Shown here: one piece after another, positions 1 through 5,676 of the stretch
Numbering within the stretch: the stretch's first letter is position 1
Layout of the letters: each line of letters opens with the position of its first letter
Assembly: GCA_005877525.1 (NCBI GenBank)
Contig: VBON01000084.1
Location: 1-9,799, forward strand
Source: Nitrospirota bacterium
GTDB taxonomy: Bacteria; Nitrospirota; Nitrospiria; Nitrospirales; NS-4
Direction: 5' to 3'
DNA: 9,799 bases
Translations under genes and position numbers: made by a program
The notes under the pieces: model-generated
Told to the model about the DNA's origin: nothing
The model's database searches: none
The model's input: the letters and a program-made list of their open reading frames with translations, nothing else

Positions 1-1143
1 AAAAATCAACTCTCCGAACGTGGGTTGGTGTCTGAGGCTTGGGGCGGCGAAACGATCTTTGTCGAGGTCTCGGCGAAAAAGAAAACAGGCTTGGACACGC
101 TTTTGGAAATGATCCTGCTGCAGGCCGAAGTGCTGGAACTACGAGCGTCGCCCGAACGGTTAGCCCGGGGGATCGTCCTCGAGGCCAAAATCGACCGCGG
201 GCGCGGTCCGGTCGCCACCGTGCTGGTTCAGAATGGAACATTGCGTTCGGGCGACCCATTTGTGGTGGGAACCTACAGCGGACGCGTGCGCGCTCTCTTC
301 AGCCACGCCGGGCGCCCTATCAAAGACGCCGGTCCATCGATTCCGGTTGAGGTCGTCGGCATGCTGGGCGTCCCGATGGCGGGGCAGGAGTTTGTGGTCA
401 CCAAGGACGAACGGATCGCGCGCGAAATCGCGGAGTCCCGTTTGCACAAGCTGCGTACGGCCGAAATGGCGCCCGTGCGCAAGGTCACCTTGGACGATCT
501 GTTCTCGCAGGTCAAGGAAGGCACCGTCAAAGAACTGGGGATCATCATCCGGGCCGATGTCCAAGGATCCGCGGAGGCGCTTGCTGACGCGATCGAGCGC
601 CTGAGCGCCGAAGCCGTCAAACCGAACATCGTCCTGAAGGGTGTCGGCGGGATCACCGAAAATGACGTCCAGCTTGCGTCCGCCTCGAACGCCGTCATCA
701 TCGGATTCAATGTGCGAGCCGAGGCGAAGGCCGCCGCCCTCGCCGAACGCGAAGGCATCGACATCCGATCCTACAGTATTATTTATGAAGCATTGAATGA
801 CATCCGATCGGCGATGGAAGGTCTGCTCGACCCGACCTTCAAAGAGCGAGTCGTCGGACGCGCCGAGGTGCGCAAAGTCTTCATGATCCCGAAAGCAGGA
901 GCGGTGGCGGGTTGCTACGTCACCGACGGCGCGATCACTCGCGCGAGCGCGGGCATCCGCGTCGTGCGCGATGGCGTGGTGGTTTACGAAGGAAAGATCG
1001 GCTCGCTGCGCCGGTTTAAGGATGATGTGAAGGAAGTGCAGGCCGGTTACGAGTGCGGCATCAGCGTGGAGAACTTTAATGACGTGAAAGCCGGCGACCG
1101 CTTCGAAGTGTATGCCTTGGACAAAGTCCTAGGGAAACTCTGA
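1..1143 (+). CDS. infB: Translation initiation factor IF-2, C-terminal part (5' end outside window)
   Basis: Open from base 1 in frame 1 to TGA at 1141-1143, giving 380 visible codons; the N-terminal region and most of the GTPase domain lie upstream of the window. The first residues are the end of the G domain, with the G5 motif SAK at visible residues 24-26 (in FVEVSAK). The beta-barrel domain II follows (DRGRGPVATVLVQNGTL, then GPSIPVEVVGMLGVPMAG). Domain III contains RADVQGSAEAL and GVGGITENDV and ends near ASNAVIIGFNVRA. The C-terminal fMet-tRNA-binding domain includes AEVRKVF, AGAVAGCYVT and SLRRFKDDVKEV. IF2 is the cytoplasmic GTPase that brings fMet-tRNA to the 30S subunit and promotes subunit joining. 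I see no gap relative to the family. Its place before DUF503, rbfA and truB is the usual infB operon arrangement. The family call is close to certain. Confidence 0.98.
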   Translation, partial: KNQLSERGLVSEAWGGETIFVEVSAKKKTGLDTLLEMILLQAEVLELRASPERLARGIVLEAKIDRGRGPVATVLVQNGTLRSGDPFVVGTYSGRVRALFSHAGRPIKDAGPSIPVEVVGMLGVPMAGQEFVVTKDERIAREIAESRLHKLRTAEMAPVRKVTLDDLFSQVKEGTVKELGIIIRADVQGSAEALADAIERLSAEAVKPNIVLKGVGGITENDVQLASASNAVIIGFNVRAEAKAAALAEREGIDIRSYSIIYEALNDIRSAMEGLLDPTFKERVVGRAEVRKVFMIPKAGAVAGCYVTDGAITRASAGIRVVRDGVVVYEGKIGSLRRFKDDVKEVQAGYECGISVENFNDVKAGDRFEVYALDKVLGKL

Positions 1144-1153
1144 TGCCTCTTCC

Positions 1154-1435
1154 ATGGTTGTCGGCGTCTGCACGCTAGATCTGCACCTCCCTGGAGTTGA
1201 CTCACTCAAGGGCAAGCGCCAGATTCTCCTGAGTCTGAAGGAGCGGATTCAGAGAAAATTCAATGTCTCCATTGCGGAAGTCGACGGGCAGGACCTATGG
1301 CAGCGGGCGGTGCTGGGAGTTGCGTGTGTGGCCAATGAGCAGCGTCATACCAACCAGGTACTCGATTCGGTCCTCAATCTCGTGCGGGCAAATCCGTCCG
1401 TAGAGCTCGTGCGTCAACACATGGAGTTTCTCTAG
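1154..1435 (+). CDS. DUF503 family protein (YlxP-like)
   Basis: A protein of 93 residues, full length for the DUF503 family. Visible family features are the N-terminal MVVGVCTLDLHLPG strand, SLKGKRQ, the helix ending in KFNVSIAEVD and the signature QDLWQRAVLGVA. The family is a small alpha/beta-fold protein usually encoded between infB and rbfA (ylxP in Bacillus). Its biochemical role is not settled, and a link to ribosome assembly is inferred only from its neighbours. The start is the ATG 10 bases after the infB stop. An earlier ATG overlapping that stop (1143) is out of frame. No strong Shine-Dalgarno sequence is visible, so translation may be coupled to infB. It ends 4 bases before rbfA. 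Confidence 0.92.
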   Translation: MVVGVCTLDLHLPGVDSLKGKRQILLSLKERIQRKFNVSIAEVDGQDLWQRAVLGVACVANEQRHTNQVLDSVLNLVRANPSVELVRQHMEFL

Positions 1436-1439
1436 GCTA

Positions 1440-1955
1440 ATGCTGGGGTATAAACGCTCGGACCGGGTCGGCGATCAGATTCGGCTGGAGATCGCCGACA
1501 TCTTGAGTCGTAGGATGAAGGATCCGCGAGTCGGATTTGTCACGCTTACGACAGTGGATGTCACCGCCGACCTGAAACAGGCATGGGTGTATGTCACGGT
1601 GCTTCAAGAGGGGGCGCAAGCCAACGAAGCGATCGCGACGCTCGGGCGAGCGACAGGCTTTATCAGGGGCGAACTGGGACGGCGCCTAAAGCTTCGATAT
1701 GTCCCTGAGCTGAAATTCGTTCGTGATACCTCGGTCGATCAGGTCCGGAAGGTTATGACCTTATTGGACGAGGTGACCGGGCAAGGGACGCGTTCAGACG
1801 CGTCCGGGGCGGGCGGGTGCAACGAGGAAGGGACGCGTTCAGATGCGTCCGGGCCAGGGGAAAAAACGGCCCATCTTGGCGGGCCGAGGGAGGGTGGGTG
1901 CAGTAGCGGGTGCAACATCGATCCGGATCCGGCTTCGAGCGGAGAAGGACGCTAG
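1440..1955 (+). CDS. rbfA: Ribosome-binding factor A with repeat-derived C-terminal tail
   Basis: Encodes 171 residues; the usual RbfA is about 115-135. Residues 1 to about 114 are a normal single KH-like RbfA domain: RSDRVGDQIRLEIADIL, MKDPRVGFVTLTTVDVT, AWVYVTV, then GFIRGELGRRLKLRYVPEL and a final helix ending LLDEV. RbfA binds 30S precursors near the 5' helix of 16S rRNA during late maturation and cold adaptation. From about residue 115 the sequence becomes low complexity: a 15-residue unit starting GTRSDASG occurs twice, followed by Gly-Cys segments (GGCN, GGCSSGCN). This tail is encoded by the repeat family that fills the downstream intergenic gaps, so it looks like a 3' extension by repeat insertion rather than an RbfA domain. 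The TAG stop is 1 base before the truB ATG. The start is the ATG 4 bases after the DUF503 stop, with no clear Shine-Dalgarno sequence. Confidence 0.95.
   Translation: MLGYKRSDRVGDQIRLEIADILSRRMKDPRVGFVTLTTVDVTADLKQAWVYVTVLQEGAQANEAIATLGRATGFIRGELGRRLKLRYVPELKFVRDTSVDQVRKVMTLLDEVTGQGTRSDASGAGGCNEEGTRSDASGPGEKTAHLGGPREGGCSSGCNIDPDPASSGEGR
1785..1853 (+). repeat. Tandem hairpin-forming repeat inside rbfA 3' end
   Basis: Two 24-base copies, 1785-1808 and 1830-1853, differ at one base and are offset by 45 bases (15 codons), so both are read in the same frame as GTRSDASG. Each copy is an inverted repeat: GGACGCG, loop TTCAGA, then CGCGTCC. In copy 2 the one change gives TGCGTCC, which still pairs in RNA as a G-U wobble. 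The copies are separated by one GGGCGGGTGCAA core (1811-1822). Confidence 0.85.
1857..1915 (+). repeat. Intergenic-type G-rich repeat copy within rbfA coding end
   Basis: The order is GGGGAAAAAA, a hairpin (CGGCCC, 8-base loop, GGGCCG), then GGGAGGGTGGGTGCA and AGTAGCGGGTGCAA. The same order recurs at 3001-3098, between truB and rpsO. The shared AGTAGCGGGTGYAA end is at 1902-1915 here and 3085-3098 there. This copy lies in the rbfA reading frame and ends about 40 bases before the truB start. Confidence 0.8.
1881..1898 (+). other. Predicted G-quadruplex on the mRNA-sense strand upstream of truB
   Basis: Four runs of GGG (1881-1883, 1888-1890, 1892-1894, 1896-1898) with loops of 4, 1 and 1 bases satisfy the canonical G3+N1-7 pattern. 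Short single-base loops are generally favourable for stability. The motif is on the coding strand, so it would also be present in the rbfA-truB mRNA. The same G-runs overlap the right arm of the hairpin at 1867-1886, so the two structures compete. Confidence 0.6.
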
Positions 1956-1956
1956 C

Positions 1957-2931
1957 ATGGGATTGAGTCTCACAGAACAAACGGTCGGCACGGACCTAGA
2001 GGGCGTGCTGATCATTAATAAGCCGGGCGGCTGGACATCTCATGATGTGGTCGCAAAGGTGCGAAAGATGCTGGGGGTCCGAAAGGTGGGACATACCGGC
2101 ACCCTCGACCCTTCTGCGACAGGCGTTCTAGTTCTATGTCTGGGCAAGGCCACGCGAATCGCCGAGTACCTGGTGCTTGCGGACAAAGCGTATCGCGCGA
2201 TGCTTCGACTCGGTGTGGCGACCGACACGCAAGATGCCGACGGTGCCGTGATCATGCGACATCAGGGGTCTTTCCCGGAGGAGCAGACCATCCGCTCCGT
2301 GATGCAGGCCTGTGTCGGAATCAATCATCAGGTGCCGCCCATGTATTCCGCGGTAAAGGTAAAAGGCGTGCCGCTCTACAAAGCTGCCCGCGCGGGCCTG
2401 ACCGTCCCCCGAGCCAGCCGCGAATGCCTGATACACGATCTGAAGATTGTCTCGATCCAGCGTAGTCCAACCGTCGATGTCGTGTTCGATGTGGTTTGCA
2501 GCAAGGGGACCTATGTACGGACGTTATGTGCCGACATCGGGGAAACATTGGGGGTCGGCGGCCATCTCGTCTGCCTCGAGCGTCGACGAGTGGGCCGCTT
2601 TACACTTGAGCAGGCGCTCACGCTCGCGGACCTGACCGATGCGGTCACCCGCGGGGACGTGCAAGGTTGTCTTCATTCCCTGCCTGATGCCCTGGCGGAA
2701 TTGCCGGCCTTCAGATTAGATCCGGTCTCTTCCGCAGCGGCCTGCCATGGAACTGGATTCTCCCCCGCGCGGATACTGGATACCCAAGGCTCCTGGACCA
2801 GCGGCACGCCCGTCCGTCTACATGGGCCCGATGGCCGCCTGTTGGCTATCGGCAAAGCACCATGGGCATCGAAAGATCCGGCGTGGCAGGCTTCCGCGGA
2901 CATCGTCAAAATTGAAAAAGTATTAGTATAA
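1957..2931 (+). CDS. truB: tRNA pseudouridine(55) synthase TruB
   Basis: The protein has 324 residues from this start, close to the usual 300-315. It isomerises U55 in the T loop of tRNA in the cytoplasm. The N-terminal catalytic domain opens with GVLIINKPGGWTSHDVV. The TruB motif GHTGTLDPSATGVL contains the catalytic aspartate D51. YSAVKVKGVPLYKAAR and KGTYVRTLCADIGETLG are further core motifs, followed by ERRRVGRF. The C-terminal part (from about residue 245) is less conserved and PUA-like. The start is set by GGAGAAGGA at 1941-1949, 7 bases before ATG 1957. The frame stays open back to an ATG at 1843, but those extra 38 residues would be translated from the repeat DNA of rbfA and have no family support. 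It lies 1 base after the rbfA stop, so the genes are probably co-translated. No ribF-type gene lies between truB and rpsO, although one is common there in other bacteria. Confidence 0.97.
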   Translation: MGLSLTEQTVGTDLEGVLIINKPGGWTSHDVVAKVRKMLGVRKVGHTGTLDPSATGVLVLCLGKATRIAEYLVLADKAYRAMLRLGVATDTQDADGAVIMRHQGSFPEEQTIRSVMQACVGINHQVPPMYSAVKVKGVPLYKAARAGLTVPRASRECLIHDLKIVSIQRSPTVDVVFDVVCSKGTYVRTLCADIGETLGVGGHLVCLERRRVGRFTLEQALTLADLTDAVTRGDVQGCLHSLPDALAELPAFRLDPVSSAAACHGTGFSPARILDTQGSWTSGTPVRLHGPDGRLLAIGKAPWASKDPAWQASADIVKIEKVLV

Positions 2932-2949
2932 TCACGCTACTGGTATAAT
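2903..2949 (+). promoter_or_regulatory. Candidate sigma70-type promoter(s) at the truB stop, driving rpsO
   Basis: Two perfect TATAAT hexamers occur in otherwise GC-rich DNA. One is at 2927-2932 and overlaps the truB TAA stop. The other is at 2944-2949 and is preceded by TG one base upstream (TGGTATAAT), an extended -10. The first has a weak -35 candidate TCGTCA at 2903-2908 with an 18-base spacer. The second has no good -35 but an extended -10 can compensate. Transcription would begin near 2940 or 2956 and give a G-rich leader of about 170-185 bases ahead of rpsO. This is inferred from sequence only. Confidence 0.5.
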
Positions 2950-2958
2950 CCCCGGCAG

Positions 2959-3098
2959 GGTTGGCTGTCCTGGCGGCTGCGGGGTTGGGCGGGTGTAACA
3001 GGGGAAAAGCGGCCGTCTTGGCGGACGCAGGGTTGGGCGGGTGTAATCGGCCCGGGGTGGGCGGGTGTAATGGCGGGTGGATGAAGTAGCGGGTGTAA
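2959..3098 (+). repeat. G-rich repeat array between truB and rpsO
   Basis: The gap of 192 bases is almost entirely repeats. Copy A (2959-2998) and copy B (3001-3046) align as near-tandem units: a TGGCGG-centred block, then GGGTTGGGCGGGTGTAA. Copy B also has the GGGGAAAA leader and an imperfect hairpin (GCGGCC with GGACGC). A shorter copy ends in GGGCGGGTGTAA at 3059-3070, a degenerate GGCGGGTGGATG lies at 3072-3083, and AGTAGCGGGTGTAA closes the array at 3085-3098. All copies are in the same orientation as the genes. No coding sequence is supported here; a minus-strand open frame through this array encodes only repetitive Tyr-Thr-Arg-Pro runs. Confidence 0.85.
2981..3004 (+). other. Predicted G-quadruplex in the rpsO leader
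   Basis: G-runs GGGG (2981-2984), GGG (2987-2989), GGG (2991-2993) and GGGG (3001-3004) with loops of 2, 1 and 7 bases fit the canonical pattern. The last run is the start of the next repeat copy. A near-canonical second one (last loop 9 bases) lies at 3054-3077. All are on the mRNA-sense strand. Confidence 0.55.
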
Positions 3099-3123
3099 TA
3101 GGAAAGGGATAAGGGAGGGGCTC

Positions 3124-3381
3124 ATGGCATTGACGAAAGAAGCGAAGACGAATCTCGTTCAGGAATACCGGACGCATGAAGGCGACACGGGCTCTCCCGA
3201 AGTGCAGATCGCCGTTTTGACGAACCGCATTACTTATCTGACCGAGCATTTTCAAGGGCACAAGAAGGACCATCACTCCCGCCGTGGGTTGTTGACCATG
3301 GTGAGCAGCCGCCGGCGTCTGCTTGATTATTTGCGGCGACACGACGAGGAGCGATACAAATCTGTGATTACGCGGCTCTAA
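3124..3381 (+). CDS. rpsO: 30S ribosomal protein S15, slightly short at the C-terminus
   Basis: Encodes 85 residues. S15 binds the central domain of 16S rRNA (helices 20-22) early in small-subunit assembly. The four-helix family sequence is clear: GDTGSPEVQIAVLT at about 21-34, HKKDHHSRRGLL at about 46-57, then RRRLLDYLRRHD and RYKSVITRL. The family normally ends in about four more residues (GLRR or GLRK after RL). Here TAA follows RL directly, and a GGGG-AAAA repeat block begins 1 base after the stop. The start is ATG 3124, with a strong Shine-Dalgarno GGGAGGGG at 3113-3120. It sits between truB and pnp as in many bacteria, where rpsO and pnp are co-transcribed. S15 often represses its own translation, but I cannot identify its site here. 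Confidence 0.96.
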   Translation: MALTKEAKTNLVQEYRTHEGDTGSPEVQIAVLTNRITYLTEHFQGHKKDHHSRRGLLTMVSSRRRLLDYLRRHDEERYKSVITRL

Positions 3382-3382
3382 T

Positions 3383-3465
3383 GGGGAAAAACGGCGCGTC
3401 TATTGTAACGCCACTCGGCCGAGACCTCGTGGCTAACGAAGCGCGCCGGGGGTGGGCGGGTGTAA
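3383..3465 (+). repeat. G-rich repeat element with long hairpin, rpsO-pnp gap
   Basis: It starts GGGGAAAAACGGCGCG, like the other copies. The hairpin arms CGGCGCG (3392-3398) and CGCGCCG (3442-3448) are farther apart and enclose a second stem, GCCAC (3410-3414) with GTGGC (3429-3433), around the palindrome CTCGGCCGAG (3414-3423). It closes with GGGGGTGGGCGGGTGTAA, ending at 3465. A weak further core, GGCAGGTGTAG, follows at 3482-3492. No T-run follows the stem, so it does not look like a standard intrinsic terminator, although it could attenuate or protect the rpsO 3' end. Confidence 0.75.
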
Positions 3466-3500
3466 TGGTTTCTGGCTTATAGGCAGGTGTAGTTCACGAT

Positions 3501-3572
3501 GCGTCACAGGTGGACACCGATGTGGCCTCTTCCATCGACGAAGGAGGCCTCATCCGTGGACATCTGTGGGCG
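3501..3572 (+). promoter_or_regulatory. Long stem-loop in the pnp leader (candidate RNase III / PNPase autoregulation site)
   Basis: Arms 3505-3533 and 3540-3568 face each other across the 6-base loop ATCGAC with no bulges. By my count 22 of 29 pairs are Watson-Crick, 2 are G-U and 5 are mismatches. The best blocks are CACAG/CTGTG at the base, GATG/CATC, and GGCCTC/GAGGCC near the loop. Flanking GCG (3501-3503) and CGC (3570-3572) can extend it with small internal loops. The 3' arm contains an AGGAGG-like stretch (3542-3547). The stem ends about 25 bases before the pnp start. In E. coli, a leader hairpin in this position is cut by RNase III, after which PNPase destabilises its own mRNA. The same role here is inferred from position and shape. 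Confidence 0.6.
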
Positions 3573-3597
3573 CGCAACGAAGGAGAAGTGATTAGAC

Positions 3598-5529
3598 ATG
3601 GCGAACACAGTTGAACTCGACTTGGCCGGCCGGACGCTGAGGCTGGAAACCGGACGACTGGCGAAACAAGCCGACGGCGCAGTCTTGGCGACCTACGGCG
3701 ATACGTATGTCCTGGCCACCGCGGTGGCCTCCCTCTCGGTCAAGAAAGACATCGATTTCCTACCCCTAACGGTCGATTATCAGGAGAAGGCGTATGCGGC
3801 AGGGAAGATTCCCGGAGGCTACTTCAGGCGCGAAGGGCAGCCGTCGGAGAAGGAAAAGCTGTCCAGCCGGCTGATCGATCGTCCGCTGCGGCCGCTGTTT
3901 CCTAAGGGATGGTATTCCGAGACTCAAGTGATCGCCATGGTGATCTCCGCCGATCAATCGGGAAGCTCAGATATTCTCGGCATTATCGCGGCATCCGCGG
4001 CGCTTGCTGTCTCCAACATTCCTTTCAACGGGCCGGTCGGAGCGGTGCGAGTCAGCCGCCGCGATGGCCAGTTCCTGATCAATCCTGACCTGACCAGCTT
4101 GGAGGGCTGCGACTTGAATCTCGTGGTGGCCGGAACGGCCGATGCCGTCATGATGGTGGAAGGCGGCGCAGAGGGTCTTCCGGAAGACGTCATGATCGCC
4201 GCCATTGAGCATGCCCATCAGGAGATCAAGCGGGTCGTTGAGGTGATCCGCCGGCTGGGCTCTGCAAATGGAAAATCGAAACGCGCGGTTATCACTGAAC
4301 AGATCGATCCGGCGCTGCGAAACACGGTACGGGACTTGACCGCGACGCCGATCTGCCAGGCCATCCTTATTCCCAACAAGACGGCTCGCCAGGAGCGGCT
4401 TGATGAAATCCTGGCCGAGGCCGTGAAGGCCCTGAAGAAAGAGGATGATCAGGATCGCGAGCGGCATGTCAAGCTGGTGTTCCATGAGTTGGAGTACACC
4501 GAGGTTCGAAAAACGATTTTGGAGAATGGGAAGCGGGCCGATGGACGTGGTCCCTCCGATATTCGACCGATCACTTGCGAGGTGTCTCTCCTGCCCCGGA
4601 CCCACGGCTCGGCGCTCTTCACCAGAGGGGAGACGCAAGCTCTGGCCGTCGTGACGCTGGGGACGTCCGACGATGAACAGCGCATCGACGCGCTCGAGGG
4701 AGAATACTATCGAACCTTCATGCTCCATTATAATTTCCCGCCTTTCAGCGTGGGAGAGGCGCGTCCCTTGCGCTCTCCGGGGCGACGGGAAATTGGACAT
4801 GGAGCGTTGGCGGAGCGGGCGCTGAAAACGGTCCTGCCGACAAAGAAGGACTTTCCCTATACCCTGCGCCTCGTGTCGGATATCCTTGAATCCAATGGGT
4901 CGTCGTCCATGGCCACCGTCTGCGGGGGGAGTCTTGCCTTGATGGACGCCGGCGTGCCGATCAAGGAGCCGGTCAAGGAAGGCGACAGGGTCATGGTGCT
5001 TTCGGACATTCTGGGGCTTGAGGATCATCTGGGTGACATGGACTTCAAAGTGTGCGGAACGGAGCAGGGTGTCACCGCACTGCAGATGGACATCAAGATT
5101 GCCGGCATTACCGCGCAGCTCATGCGCCAGGCTCTGGCGCAGGCGCGCGAGGGGCGCCTGCACATTCTCGGTCGCATGCGGGCTGCCCTGGCGGCGCCCC
5201 GCGAGCAAATGTCGCCGTTCGCCCCGCGTATCTATACCTTGAAGATCAAACCGGACAAGATCCGCGAGATCATTGGACCAGGGGGAAAAGTCATCAGGGA
5301 TATCGTCGCCACATGCGGCGTCAAGATGGATGTGCAGGATGACGGCACGGTGACGATTGCTTCCAGCGATGAGGCCTCCGCAAAGAAGGCCATTGAACGG
5401 GTGAACCAGATCACCGAAGAGGTGGAAATCGGGAAACTGTACCTCGGGAAGGTACGCAAGATCATGGACTTTGGGGCGTTTGTGGAGGTCCTGCCCGGCG
5501 TGGACGGTCTCGTGCACATAAGGCGGTGA
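3598..5529 (+). CDS. pnp: Polynucleotide phosphorylase, truncated by a frameshift in the S1 domain
   Basis: PNPase is the phosphorolytic 3'-5' exoribonuclease of the degradosome. It works as a trimer in the cytoplasm. ATG 3598 follows AGGAG at 3581-3585. The first RNase PH domain (about residues 1-145) includes YAAGKIPGGYFRREG and SRLIDRPLRPLFP. An alpha linker follows to about residue 310. The second RNase PH domain has ADGRGPSDIRPI, LPRTHGSALFTRGETQ and SPGRREIGHGALAER. The metal-site residues equivalent to E. coli D486, D492 and K494 are present as D476, D482 and K484. The KH domain has GPGGK at 560-564, and S1 starts near residue 612. Two oddities are visible. The conserved segment usually read AGIAMGL(V/I) is missing between V459 and K460, an apparent 24-base in-frame gap. 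Translation then stops after GLVHIRR because about 25 bases of the S1 domain are missing. A whole protein would be about 700 residues; this one has 643. Confidence 0.93.
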   Translation: MANTVELDLAGRTLRLETGRLAKQADGAVLATYGDTYVLATAVASLSVKKDIDFLPLTVDYQEKAYAAGKIPGGYFRREGQPSEKEKLSSRLIDRPLRPLFPKGWYSETQVIAMVISADQSGSSDILGIIAASAALAVSNIPFNGPVGAVRVSRRDGQFLINPDLTSLEGCDLNLVVAGTADAVMMVEGGAEGLPEDVMIAAIEHAHQEIKRVVEVIRRLGSANGKSKRAVITEQIDPALRNTVRDLTATPICQAILIPNKTARQERLDEILAEAVKALKKEDDQDRERHVKLVFHELEYTEVRKTILENGKRADGRGPSDIRPITCEVSLLPRTHGSALFTRGETQALAVVTLGTSDDEQRIDALEGEYYRTFMLHYNFPPFSVGEARPLRSPGRREIGHGALAERALKTVLPTKKDFPYTLRLVSDILESNGSSSMATVCGGSLALMDAGVPIKEPVKEGDRVMVLSDILGLEDHLGDMDFKVCGTEQGVTALQMDIKIAGITAQLMRQALAQAREGRLHILGRMRAALAAPREQMSPFAPRIYTLKIKPDKIREIIGPGGKVIRDIVATCGVKMDVQDDGTVTIASSDEASAKKAIERVNQITEEVEIGKLYLGKVRKIMDFGAFVEVLPGVDGLVHIRR

Positions 5530-5651
5530 CCGACGAAGTCAAAGAGGGCGATGAGATTCTCGTGAAAGTGCTGGAGGTGGATCGCCAGGGAAAGATCCGG
5601 TTAAGCCGCAAAGAGGCTATGCCCGCTCCCCAAGGTTCCTCAGAATCATAG
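5523..5651 (+). pseudogene. pnp: Out-of-frame remnant of the pnp S1 domain
   Basis: In the frame starting at 5523 the sequence reads AVTDEVKEGDE, then VKVLEVDRQGKIRLSRKEA, and ends SSES before TAG at 5649-5651. This is the classic end of a PNPase S1 domain. Family members have about eight residues (of the type SQ-IAD-RV) plus a Lys between GLVHI and this segment. Here the upstream frame reaches HI at 5520 and only AG of the Lys codon remains, which fits loss of about 25 bases. A GTG at 5526 overlaps the upstream TGA (GTGA), so a coupled 41-residue fragment is conceivable, but it would not restore the fold. A sequencing or assembly deletion is an equally good explanation. Confidence 0.85.
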
Positions 5652-5676
5652 GCTGCCGACAAGCGAGGACAGTAGA

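Noticed and set aside
1843..1956. N-terminal extension of truB back to ATG 1843
   Set aside because: It would be translated from the repeat DNA of the rbfA tail, has no TruB family counterpart, and ATG 1957 has a good Shine-Dalgarno sequence.
1785..3098. CRISPR array
   Set aside because: Repeat copies are diverged, unequal in spacing, partly coding and lack unique spacers of constant length; no cas genes are present.
2932..3342. Minus-strand open frame across the truB-rpsO gap with Tyr-Thr-Arg-Pro repeats
   Set aside because: Its content is just the translated G-rich repeat and the reverse of rpsO; there is no independent coding evidence.
3392..3448. Intrinsic terminator after rpsO
   Set aside because: The stem is followed by G-rich sequence without a T-run, so it is not a standard Rho-independent terminator.
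3499..3591. Possible 30-codon leader peptide over the pnp stem-loop
   Set aside because: It is open, but there is no Shine-Dalgarno sequence, and short open frames are frequent at this GC content; the pairing explains the sequence better.
3967..5517. Long minus-strand open frame (516 codons) opposite pnp
   Set aside because: A shadow of high-GC codon use in pnp; it shows no recognisable domain, and the plus strand is a clear PNPase.
5510..5535. Programmed ribosomal frameshift in pnp
   Set aside because: No slippery heptamer is seen, and shifting frame would not restore the roughly eight missing S1 residues; a deletion or assembly error fits better.
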